Notes under the pieces: model-generated
The model's input: the letters and a program-made list of their open reading frames with translations, nothing else
What the model was told of the DNA's origin: nothing
Database searches by the model: none
Made by a program: the position numbers and the translations under genes
In this document: one piece after another, positions 56,828-64,000 of the stretch
Layout of the letters: each line of letters begins with the position of its first letter
Numbering within the stretch: the stretch's first letter is position 1
Assembly (NCBI RefSeq): GCF_036013745.1
Contig: NZ_CP107880.1
Location: 7,998,001-8,062,000 of the forward strand
Origin: Streptomyces sp. NBC_00483
Lineage (GTDB): Bacteria > Actinomycetota > Actinomycetes > Streptomycetales > Streptomycetaceae
Direction of reading: 5' to 3'
DNA length: 64,000 nucleotides

Positions 56828-57070
56828 ATGTACGCGAACACGACCCTTACGCCTGCCGGCCCCACCTGGCAGGACCAGGCGCTGTGCGCCCAGACCGGTG
56901 CCGAATTCTTCTTCCCCGAACCGGGCAGCTCCGTCCGCGAGGCCAAGACGATCTGCGGCCTGTGCCCGATCCGGCAGAGCTGCCTCGAGTACGCCCTCAC
57001 CCACGACGAGCGGTTCGGGGTGTGGGGCGGACTCTCGGAGAAGGAGCGACAGCGGCTCAGGCGCGGCTGA
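56828..57070 (+). CDS. WhiB-like iron-sulfur regulator
   Basis: 80 aa from ATG 56828. Four cluster cysteines at 20, 43, 46 and 52 (ALC, TICGLC, SC), then the G-V-W-G-G turn at 64-68 and a basic C-terminal tail (EKERQRLRRG) for DNA binding. WhiB-like proteins bind a [4Fe-4S] cluster and work with sigma factors in actinobacterial development or stress. Monocistronic. Confidence 0.92.
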   Translation: MYANTTLTPAGPTWQDQALCAQTGAEFFFPEPGSSVREAKTICGLCPIRQSCLEYALTHDERFGVWGGLSEKERQRLRRG

Positions 57071-57124
57071 CGCTACCGGGCGCGATGCGGGCGCCCCGGA
57101 CCGGGGCACCCGGGCGGGGAGCGG

Positions 57125-58102
57125 TCAGGCGCCGGCCGCCCGCGCCGCCATCCGTGCCTTGCGGGCCGCCAGCTTCTCGTCGAACTTCGAGGCCTCGGTG
57201 TCCAGACCGTTCATGAACAGGCCCAGCTCCTCCTGCGCCTTGATGCCCTCGGGGCCGAGACCGTCGATCTCCATGACCTTCAGGAAGCGCAGCACGGGCT
57301 GGATCACGTCGTCGTGGTGGATGCGCATGTTGTAGACCTCGCCGATGGCCATCTGCGCCGCCGCGCGCTCGAAGCCGGGGATGCCGTGGCCCGGCATCCG
57401 GAAGTTCACGACGACGTCGCGCACGGCCTGCATGGTGAGGTCGGGCGCGATCTCGAACGCGGCCTTGAGCAGGTTCCGGTAGAAGACCATGTGCAGGTTC
57501 TCGTCCGTGGCGATGCGGGCGAGCATGCGGTCGCAGACCGGGTCGCCGGACTGGTGGCCGGTGTTGCGGTGCGAGACGCGGGTGGCCAGCTCCTGGAAGG
57601 AGACGTACGCGACCGAGTGCAGCATCGAGTGGCTGTTGTCCGACTGGTAGCCCTCGCTCATGTGCGACATCCGGAAGGATTCCAGCTGGTCCGGGTCAAC
57701 GGCGCGCGAGGCGAGCAGGTAGTCGCGCATCACGATGCCGTGCCGGCCCTCCTCGGCCGTCCAGCGGTGCACCCACGTGCCCCACGCGCCGTCGCGGCCG
57801 AACAGCGAGGCGATCTCGTGGTGGTAGCTGGGGAGGTTGTCCTCGGTGAGCAGATTGACGATGAGGGCGACGCGGCCGACCTCGGTGACCTTGGACTGGT
57901 CCTTGGACCAGGCCTCGCCGTCCTCGAAGAACTCGGGGAAGTTGCGGGCGTCGGACCACGGCACGTAGTCGTGCGGCATCCAGTCCTTGGCGACCTTGAG
58001 GTGCCGGTTGAGCTCCTGCTCGACGACTTCTTCCAGCGCGTGGAGCAGGCGGGCGTCGGTCCATGTGGTCGACGAGCCGAGGCGGGGGGAGATGACGGTC
58101 AC
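57125..58102 (-). CDS. Acyl-ACP desaturase (DesA-like)
   Basis: 325 aa. Ferritin-like di-iron protein: Glu in LEEVVEQELNRH, the E-x-x-H motif WTAEEGRHGIVMRDYL and second E-x-x-H motif DENLHMVFY are the iron ligands. It introduces a cis double bond in acyl-ACP. Mycobacterial DesA1/2 and plant stearoyl-ACP desaturases are the nearest known types. Upstream (58103-58196) a candidate promoter region with two TACGGTGT/CGTAGGTT-like elements. Confidence 0.88.
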   Translation of the reverse strand: MTVISPRLGSSTTWTDARLLHALEEVVEQELNRHLKVAKDWMPHDYVPWSDARNFPEFFEDGEAWSKDQSKVTEVGRVALIVNLLTEDNLPSYHHEIASLFGRDGAWGTWVHRWTAEEGRHGIVMRDYLLASRAVDPDQLESFRMSHMSEGYQSDNSHSMLHSVAYVSFQELATRVSHRNTGHQSGDPVCDRMLARIATDENLHMVFYRNLLKAAFEIAPDLTMQAVRDVVVNFRMPGHGIPGFERAAAQMAIGEVYNMRIHHDDVIQPVLRFLKVMEIDGLGPEGIKAQEELGLFMNGLDTEASKFDEKLAARKARMAARAAGA

Positions 58103-58129
58103 GGAGGCTCCTGGGGGACGGAGGTAATA

Positions 58130-58175
58130 CGAGCGGAGATACCTACGGTGTCGTAGGTTACGTTGCCGTAGGTTA
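58130..58175. promoter_or_regulatory. Repeated CGTAGGTTA motif upstream of the desaturase gene
   Basis: ACCTACGGTGTCGTAGGTTACG and CGTAGGTTAAGT (58141-58177) give ACCTACGG/CGTAGGTT repeats with local dyad symmetry, 30-75 bp upstream of the desaturase start. A plausible operator for a fatty-acid or TetR-type regulator. Confidence 0.45.
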
Positions 58176-58196
58176 AGTGGCCCATAAAGACAGTGG

Positions 58197-58985
58197 TTAC
58201 GTGTGGAGCTCTCGAAGGCGAACTGAGAGGCAGGTCACACAGCCTTCCAGCTTTTCGAACTCGGAAATGTCCACCAGAACCGGCTCGTATCCGAGGTCGG
58301 CGAGCCGCTCCGCCGACTTCGGCGCGCTCTCCGCCATGAGCAGCCGGTCCTCGCCGAGCAGCACCACATGCGCCCCGGACTCCTCGGGCACCGGCAGGAA
58401 GCGCGGGAACAGCGAGGCGTGCTCGACCAGCGGCGGATGGCCGATGACGGTGCCGTCGGGCAGCGCGGTCACCGCGGTCTTCAGGTGCAGCACCTTGGAG
58501 AGGGGAACGGCGACCACGCGCGCGCCGAGCGGCTCGAAGACGGCGCGCAACTGCTGGACACCCGCTGCGTTGGTGCGCCCGCCGCGCCCTACGTAGATCG
58601 TGTCACCGACCTTCAGTACGTCGCCGCCGTCCAGGGTGCCCGGCTCCCACACCCAGTTCACGGAGCAGCCGAGGCGCGCCACGGCCTCCTCGACCCCCGG
58701 TGTCTCCGGGCGCCGCGACTCGGCGCCGGAGCGGGTGATCAGTGCCACGTTCCGGAAGACCACCACCGCGTCCTCCACGAACACCGCGTCCGGGCACAGG
58801 TCGACCGGCTCCACGAGGAACGTCTCCCAGCCGTGCGCCTCAAGCGCGGCCACGTACCCCTTCCACTGTTCCTGCGCCTTCGCGGCGTCGACAGGGGTCC
58901 GCTCGATGTGGGTGACGAGCCCGTCCGCGATGCGCGGTCCCGGGCGGCGGACGAGGGCCTTCTTGCTGGGCACGGCGGACTCCAT
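58197..58985 (-). CDS. Dimethylarginine dimethylaminohydrolase (DDAH)-like hydrolase
   Basis: 262 aa from ATG 58985. The guanidino-modifying fold is seen in CPDAVFVEDAVVVF, NWVWEPGTLDGGDVLKVG (Asp), VLHLKTAVTALPDG (His) and the C-terminal nucleophile GCVTCLSVRL (Cys). It hydrolyses methylarginine to citrulline and dimethylamine in characterised members. Alternative longer start at 59054 is less likely. Convergent 66 bp before the UvrA-like gene end on the same strand. Confidence 0.85.
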   Translation of the reverse strand: MESAVPSKKALVRRPGPRIADGLVTHIERTPVDAAKAQEQWKGYVAALEAHGWETFLVEPVDLCPDAVFVEDAVVVFRNVALITRSGAESRRPETPGVEEAVARLGCSVNWVWEPGTLDGGDVLKVGDTIYVGRGGRTNAAGVQQLRAVFEPLGARVVAVPLSKVLHLKTAVTALPDGTVIGHPPLVEHASLFPRFLPVPEESGAHVVLLGEDRLLMAESAPKSAERLADLGYEPVLVDISEFEKLEGCVTCLSVRLRELHT

Positions 58986-59050
58986 GGCGACGGGCGAGGG
59001 TGACGGTGCCCACATCATGCACAGGGCGACACGTGTCGCGGAATCCCCTG

Positions 59051-61351
59051 TCACGCGGCCGTCACTTCCCCCTCACCGGGCCTGTCCGCGCCCGCGACGG
59101 CCCGCCGCAGGTGCTCCGCCGTGAACGAGCCCTCCGCGTCGAGCAGTTGGGCGGGTGTGCCCTCGAAAAGCAGCTCCCCGCCGTGCCGGCCGCCTTCCGG
59201 GCCCAGATCGATGATCCAGTCCGCCCGCCGGATCACATCGAGGTTGTGCTCGACGACGACCACGGTGTTGCCCGTGTCGACGAGCCGGTCGAGCAGCGCC
59301 ACGAGCCCGTCGACGTCCGCCATGTGCAGCCCGGTGGTCGGCTCGTCCAGGACGTACGTCGCCGCGGTGCGGTGCAGTTGCGTCGCCAGCTTGATGCGCT
59401 GGCGCTCGCCGCCGGAGAGGGTGCTCAGCGGCTGGCCGAGCGTGAGATAGGTGAGGCCGACGTCGTGCAGGGCTTGCAGGCGGCGGCGTACGCCCTTCTC
59501 GTCGAGGTCGGCGAAGTAGTCGAGGGCCTGCGCGGCCGTCATGTCGAGTACGTCCGCGACACTGCGGCCGCGCACGGTGAGGCCGAGCACCTCGTCCTTG
59601 AAGCGCCGCCCGCCGCACGCCTCGCACACGGTGGTCACCGGGTCCATGAACGCCAGATCGCTGTGGATCACGCCGCGCCCCTCGCAGTGCTCGCAGGCGC
59701 CGCCGGAGTTGAAGCTGAACAGGCCCGGCTCCGTACCCGTCTCGCGCGCGAACACCTTCCGTACGGTGTCCATGATCCCGAGATACGTCGCCGGGGTGGA
59801 GCGCCCGGAGATCCCGATCGACGACTGGTCGACGACCACGGCCTCCGGGTGCGCGGCGCAGAACGCCCCCGACACGAGGGAGCTCTTTCCGGACCCGGCG
59901 ACCCCGGTGACGGCGGTGAGCACGCCGGTCGGCACCCGCACGGTGACGTCCTTGAGGTTGTGGACCCGGGCGCCCTCGACCCGTACGTGGCCGGTCGCCG
60001 CGCGCGGGTCCTCCTTCACCCCGCCCGTGCGGCGCAGACACCGGCCGGTGAGCGTGTCCGCGCGCCGCAGCGCGCCCGGCGTGCCCTCGAACACCACGCG
60101 CCCGCCGTCGGCGCCGCCCGCCGGGCCCATGTCGACGACGTGATCGGCGACGGCGATGACATCGGGGTCGTGCTCGACGACGAGCACGGTGTTCCCCTTG
60201 TCGCGCAGTCGCAGCAGCAGATCGTTGAGCCGTCCCACGTCGCGCGGGTGCAGGCCCACGCTCGGCTCGTCGAAGATGTACGTCATCCCGGTCAGGCTGG
60301 AGCCCAGGTGCCGCACGGTCTTCAGGCGCTGGCCCTCGCCGCCGGACAGCGTCGACGTCTCCCGGTCCAGGCTGAGATAGCCGAGGCCGATCGCCTCGAT
60401 GCGCTCCAGCGCGGTGACGGCCGCCCCGGCGATCGGCCCGGCCACCGCGCCCTTGATACGGCGCAGCACCGGGATCAGCTCGCCGACCTCCATGCGCGTG
60501 CACTCGGCGATGCCGAGGCCCTCGACGCGGGTGGCGAGCGCGGCGGCGTTCAGGCGCGCCCCGTCGCAGACCGGGCAGGTGCCCTCGGTCAGAAACCGGC
60601 CGACCAGGTCGCGCGTGCGCCGGCTCAGCGTCGACAGGTCCCGGTTGAGGTACAGCCGCTCGAAGCGGTCGGCGAGCCCCTCGAAGTCGATGTCGCGGCG
60701 GCCGCCGGTATTGGCGACGTTCACGGTCCGCCCGTGCCCGCGCATCAGGAACTCCCGCTCGGCGGCGGTGAATTCGCGTACGGGCCTGCTGGTGTCGAGG
60801 TCGGTGGTGTTCGTGTACGTCTGCCCCTGCCAGGTGCCGACGGCGAACGGCGGGAACAGCACGGCGCCGCCCGCGAGGGACTTCGACGGGTCGAGGATGC
60901 GCTCGTAGTCGGGGCGCACGGTGCGGCCGAGCCCGTCGCACTCCGGGCACATCCCGCTCGGGTCGTTGAACGAGTACGCGGTCGCGCCGCCCGCGCTCGG
61001 CGTCCCGTGCCGCGAGAACAGCACGCGGATCACCGAGTACACGTCGGTCATCGTGCCGACCGTGGACCGGGAGTGCCCGCCGATCGCCTTCTGGTCGACG
61101 ACGATCGCGGGCGTCAGCTCCTCGAGCGCGTCCGCGTGCGGCTTCTCGTACTTGGGCAGCCGGTTGCGGACGAACCAGGTGTACGTCTCGTTCAGCTGCC
61201 GCTGCGACTCCACGGCGATGGTGTCGAAGACGACGGACGACTTGCCCGAGCCCGACACCCCGGTGAAGACGGTGAGCCGCTCCTTGGGGATGCGCAGGGT
61301 GACGTCCTGGAGGTTGTTCTCGCGGGCGCCGACGATGTGCAGGTAGTTCAT
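59051..61351 (-). CDS. UvrA-like excinuclease paralogue
   Basis: 766 aa from ATG 61351 (N-term MNYLHIVGARENNLQDVTLR). Two ABC cassettes: Walker A GVSGSGKS and GVAGSGKS, signatures LSGGEGQR and LSGGERQR, and zinc-binding pairs CPECDGLG, CPVCDG, CEHCEGRG and CEACGG. It is shorter than housekeeping UvrA (about 950), lacking the UvrB-binding insert, like the UvrA2/DrrC group linked to resistance to DNA-damaging drugs. A long frame upstream is only GC-rich noise. Confidence 0.9.
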   Translation of the reverse strand: MNYLHIVGARENNLQDVTLRIPKERLTVFTGVSGSGKSSVVFDTIAVESQRQLNETYTWFVRNRLPKYEKPHADALEELTPAIVVDQKAIGGHSRSTVGTMTDVYSVIRVLFSRHGTPSAGGATAYSFNDPSGMCPECDGLGRTVRPDYERILDPSKSLAGGAVLFPPFAVGTWQGQTYTNTTDLDTSRPVREFTAAEREFLMRGHGRTVNVANTGGRRDIDFEGLADRFERLYLNRDLSTLSRRTRDLVGRFLTEGTCPVCDGARLNAAALATRVEGLGIAECTRMEVGELIPVLRRIKGAVAGPIAGAAVTALERIEAIGLGYLSLDRETSTLSGGEGQRLKTVRHLGSSLTGMTYIFDEPSVGLHPRDVGRLNDLLLRLRDKGNTVLVVEHDPDVIAVADHVVDMGPAGGADGGRVVFEGTPGALRRADTLTGRCLRRTGGVKEDPRAATGHVRVEGARVHNLKDVTVRVPTGVLTAVTGVAGSGKSSLVSGAFCAAHPEAVVVDQSSIGISGRSTPATYLGIMDTVRKVFARETGTEPGLFSFNSGGACEHCEGRGVIHSDLAFMDPVTTVCEACGGRRFKDEVLGLTVRGRSVADVLDMTAAQALDYFADLDEKGVRRRLQALHDVGLTYLTLGQPLSTLSGGERQRIKLATQLHRTAATYVLDEPTTGLHMADVDGLVALLDRLVDTGNTVVVVEHNLDVIRRADWIIDLGPEGGRHGGELLFEGTPAQLLDAEGSFTAEHLRRAVAGADRPGEGEVTAA

Positions 61352-61364
61352 GCCGACGACGCTA

Positions 61365-61401
61365 GGTGGGATACCCGACACCTTTTGTCGGGTATCCCAC
61401 C
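61365..61401. promoter_or_regulatory. Perfect 16-bp inverted repeat between the ABC-F and UvrA-like genes
   Basis: GGTGGGATACCCGACA (61365-61380) and TGTCGGGTATCCCACC (61386-61401) with loop CCTTT. It sits 10 bp after the ABC-F stop and 14 bp upstream of the UvrA-like start. It may be a terminator, an operator, or an RNA switch controlling the repair gene. The lack of a T-run and closeness to the start favour regulation. Confidence 0.65.
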
Positions 61402-61410
61402 GTTTCTGCG

Positions 61411-63060
61411 TTACGAGGCCCGCACCTCCTCCAGCGTCGTGTCCCGCAGCGTCCCGTCCATCAGCAGCCACCGCGTCACACCGATCGACTCCAGGAACGG
61501 CAGATCGTGGCTGGCCACGATGAGCGCTCCCTCGTACGACTCCAGGGCCGACGTCAGCTGGCGCACGGATCCGATGTCCAGGTTGTTCGTCGGCTCGTCC
61601 AGCATCAGCAGCTGCGGCGCGGGCTCGGCGAGCATCAGCGCGGCGAGCGCCGCACGGAAGCGTTCGCCGCCCGACAGGGTCGCCGCCGGCTGGTCGGCCT
61701 TGGCCCCTTTGAACAGGAAGCGGGCGAGCCGCGCCCGGACCCGGTTGTTGGTGGCGTCCGGCGCGAACCGGGCCACGTTCCCGGCGACGCTCAGCTCCTC
61801 GTCGAGCACATCGAGTCGCTGCGGCAGGAACCGCAGCGGCACGTGCGCGAGGGTCTCGCCCGCGACCGGTTCGAGCTCGCCCGCGATGGTGCGCAGGAGT
61901 GTCGTCTTGCCCGCGCCGTTGCGCCCGACGAGCGCGATGCGTTCGGGACCGCGCAGCTCCCACTCGCCGTCCACCCGTGCCCCGTAAGGGAGTTGGAGCT
62001 CGCGCAGGGTGAGTACGGAGCGGCCCGGTGGTACGGCCGTGTACGGCAGGTCGACGCGGATCTCGTCGTCGTCGCGCACCGCCTCCACGGCCTCGTCGAG
62101 CCGCTCCTTCGCCTCGGCGAGCTTCTCCTCGTGCAGGATGCGGTGCTTGCCCGCGGAGACCTGGGCCGACCGTTTGCGCAGCTTCATCACCGCCCTCGGT
62201 TCGCGCTTGATGTCGTACATCTTCTGGCCGTACCGCTTGCGCCGTGCCAGCTTGACGTGGGCCTCGGTCAGTTCGTGCTTCTGCTTCTTCAGGTCCGACT
62301 CGGCGACCCGCACCATCCGCTCCGCCGCCTCCTGCTCGGCCGCGAGCACCTCCTCGTACGCGGAGAAGTTCCCGCCGTACCAGGCGACCTCGCCGTCGCG
62401 CAGATCGGCGATCTGGTCGACGCGGTCGAGGAGTTCACGGTCGTGGCTGACCACGATCATGACCCCGGACCAGGCCTCCACGGTGGCGTAAAGACGCTGC
62501 CTGGCGCGCAGGTCGAGGTTGTTGGTGGGCTCGTCGAGCAGCAGCACGTCCGGGCGGCGCAGGAGCAGCGCGGCGAGCCGCAGCAGCACGGACTCGCCGC
62601 CGGAGACCTCGCCGATCGTGCGGTCCAGGTCGATGTGGCCGAGACCGAGCTCGCCGAGCATGGCCTGTGCCCGCTCCTCGACGTCCCAGTCGTCGCCGAC
62701 CGCGGTGAAGTGCTCCTCCCGTACGTCGCCGGCCTCGATGGCGTGCAGGGCGGCGCGGGTGCCGGCGATGCCGAGCGCCTGGTCGACGCGGAGCGCCGTG
62801 TCGAGGGCGACGTTCTGCGGCAGGTAACCGACCTCGCCGGACACCCGCACGGTGCCTTCGACCGGGGTCAGCTCACCGGCGATCAGCTTCAACAGGGTTG
62901 ATTTCCCCGACCCGTTGAGTCCGATGAGTCCGGTGCGGCCGGGGCCGAAGGCGACCTGGAGGTCGTCGAAGACGCCGGTGCCGTCGGGCCAGGCGAAGTC
63001 GAGGGCGGTGCAGGCGACGGAGGCGGGAGCGGCGCCCGAAAAGCTGTGGGGATGTGACAT
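61411..63060 (-). CDS. ABC-F family ATPase (ribosome-associated)
   Basis: 549 aa from ATG 63060. Two ATP cassettes: Walker A GLNGSGKS and GRNGAGKT, signatures VSGGES and LSGGERFR, Walker B LLLDEPTNNLD and LMLDEPTNNLD, joined by a charged linker (about residues 250-310, KKQKHELTEAHVKLARRKR). No membrane part. ABC-F proteins act on stalled or drug-bound ribosomes. A short run of T (minus strand, 63134-63139) in the leader could be an attenuator, common for resistance-type ABC-Fs. Followed by the hairpin and UvrA-like gene. Confidence 0.9.
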   Translation of the reverse strand: MSHPHSFSGAAPASVACTALDFAWPDGTGVFDDLQVAFGPGRTGLIGLNGSGKSTLLKLIAGELTPVEGTVRVSGEVGYLPQNVALDTALRVDQALGIAGTRAALHAIEAGDVREEHFTAVGDDWDVEERAQAMLGELGLGHIDLDRTIGEVSGGESVLLRLAALLLRRPDVLLLDEPTNNLDLRARQRLYATVEAWSGVMIVVSHDRELLDRVDQIADLRDGEVAWYGGNFSAYEEVLAAEQEAAERMVRVAESDLKKQKHELTEAHVKLARRKRYGQKMYDIKREPRAVMKLRKRSAQVSAGKHRILHEEKLAEAKERLDEAVEAVRDDDEIRVDLPYTAVPPGRSVLTLRELQLPYGARVDGEWELRGPERIALVGRNGAGKTTLLRTIAGELEPVAGETLAHVPLRFLPQRLDVLDEELSVAGNVARFAPDATNNRVRARLARFLFKGAKADQPAATLSGGERFRAALAALMLAEPAPQLLMLDEPTNNLDIGSVRQLTSALESYEGALIVASHDLPFLESIGVTRWLLMDGTLRDTTLEEVRAS

Positions 63061-63323
63061 GAGGTGGCCTCGCGGTTGCTCGGTGTGAACGGTGGGATGC
63101 AACGCGTTCGAGACACCGCGGGGGCGAGGGCCACAAAAAAGGCCTGTTCCGGCGGGGAGGACGGCTCGGGATACCGAGGTCGCACACGCACGACGACATG
63201 ACGCGACTGCGTCACTTGCGCGGTGTCTCAGGACCTCAGTGGAGCAACGTCCTTCTCCTATCGACGGCAACAGAACCGTCAACCACGATAGGAGCCCCTC
63301 CAGGGGACGTCAAAGGATTTGAT

Positions 63324-63737
63324 TCAGCAGGCGTCCCGCAGCAGCTCCTCCAGGTCGGCGTCCACGTCCACGTGCGACGCCTCCTCGCCGACCGGCACCA
63401 GCTCCGTCGTCTCCGCCAGGAAGCGGCGCAGCTCTCCGGTGCGGATGTGCACGATCGCCGTCCCCTCCGTCGCGTGGAACTCCAGGACCGTGCGGTCGTA
63501 CCCGTACGGCTTCACCCGCACGTCGCCCGCGCCCGCCGGGCTGCTCACCCCACTGGCGAGCAGCTCACGGGCGAAGGTCCAGCTCACGGCGACGCCTTCG
63601 AGTGTGGCCGGGGCCGGGAAGGACATGCGCACGGCGAACGGGTCGCGCACGTCGTAACGCAGAGTCGCCGGAATGTGCGCCATGCGCGGCGCGGCGGCGA
63701 CGAGACGGGCCTCGACGGCTTGCTCGATGACGGACAA
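63324..63737 (-). CDS. ssgD: SsgA-family sporulation/cell-division protein
   Basis: 137 aa from TTG 63737 (AAGGGAG upstream; the ATG-started frame from 63968 is too long). SsgA-like pattern: TLRYDVRDPFAVRMSFPAPA, WTFARELLASG, GDVRVKPYGYDRTVLEFH and a C-terminal RFLAETTELVPVGEE. Gene order (UvrA-like, ABC-F, then this) fits ssgD of S. coelicolor. SsgA-like proteins steer septum and spore-wall synthesis. Confidence 0.82.
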   Translation of the reverse strand: MSVIEQAVEARLVAAAPRMAHIPATLRYDVRDPFAVRMSFPAPATLEGVAVSWTFARELLASGVSSPAGAGDVRVKPYGYDRTVLEFHATEGTAIVHIRTGELRRFLAETTELVPVGEEASHVDVDADLEELLRDAC

Positions 63738-64000
63738 CGCCTGCTCCCTTGTGACGGCTGGACGGTGGGACCACTGCACGGCCTCATATGAATAGACGGC
63801 GGAATGAGGGAATCCGTGCGCCTGAAGCCGGACGAAATTCGAGTGACCTCTGTCACCGGGTTCAACCGTGGTGCTGGTGTGACCATCGGCACCCTCTGGG
63901 GTGGGGGAGTGCTCGCCGAGCCGGGTGGCATGCGCCCGAACCCTTGTGGCTGTCATTGAAGTGTGCATGATCTACGACTATGGCCACCGCCAAGGAGGGC

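Noticed and set aside
63129..63145. Poly-T (minus strand) in the ABC-F leader as an attenuator
   Set aside because: No convincing GC stem directly before the T-run; kept only as a remark on the gene.

Overview
The window is high-GC actinobacterial DNA and almost certainly a Streptomyces chromosome. Evidence includes a WhiB-like regulator, an SsgA-family sporulation protein, a small two-domain laccase, a pcaIJFHGB(DC) operon with a divergent PcaV-type MarR regulator, Tat-dependent secreted enzymes and frequent GTG starts with AGGAG-type ribosome sites. From memory, the stretch from about 35 kb to the end follows S. coelicolor order (pca operon, ligase pair, small laccase, UvrA-like, ABC-F, ssgD). 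It reads as conserved chromosome, while the first 21 kb reads as accessory DNA.

Left part (1-7503). A minus-strand gene set of actinobacterial conjugation type (SCO6880-family protein, TrbL/VirB6-like membrane protein, secreted or anchored accessory protein, VirB2-like small membrane protein, lysozyme/NlpC-P60 hydrolase) is followed by an adenine/cytosine-N4 DNA methyltransferase carrying one in-frame amber codon, a strong terminator, and a PD-(D/E)XK/DUF5655 protein.

CRISPR island (7.7-20.4 kb). Four type I-E arrays lie around one tightly overlapping operon: cas8e-cse2-cas7e-cas5e-cas6e, then a trypsin-plus-caspase protease, then a small protein that looks like EACC1 (effector-associated constant component 1). 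No cas1 or cas2 is present. The only cas3 is cut off in the middle of its helicase domain exactly where a three-repeat array begins, and its HD motif reads His-His. A second protein between arrays 1 and 2 looks like a Cas3 HD domain that has lost its metal ligands. The simplest reading is a Cascade whose output is no longer Cas3 DNA degradation but an EACC1-linked caspase, i.e. an RNA-guided protease or cell-suicide system. This is the main discovery candidate. The right border carries a 5' fragment of an MFS transporter gene.

Right part (21-64 kb). It holds a YciI protein, a rhomboid protease and DUF1648 protein with a segmental duplication, a graspetide (ATP-grasp RiPP) precursor and maturase pair, an esterase, DUF2510 proteins, a PAP2/DMT pair divergent from a TetR gene across a 20-bp-arm palindrome, a LAL-like ATPase lacking its HTH, and an SDR. 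These are followed by the protocatechuate/beta-ketoadipate operon, DUF3048 lipoprotein, LigC and LigD-type polymerase (NHEJ), two large secreted carbohydrate-type proteins, laccase, GMC oxidoreductase, GH64 glucanase, VOC protein, WhiB protein, acyl-ACP desaturase, DDAH, UvrA paralogue, ABC-F protein and SsgD.
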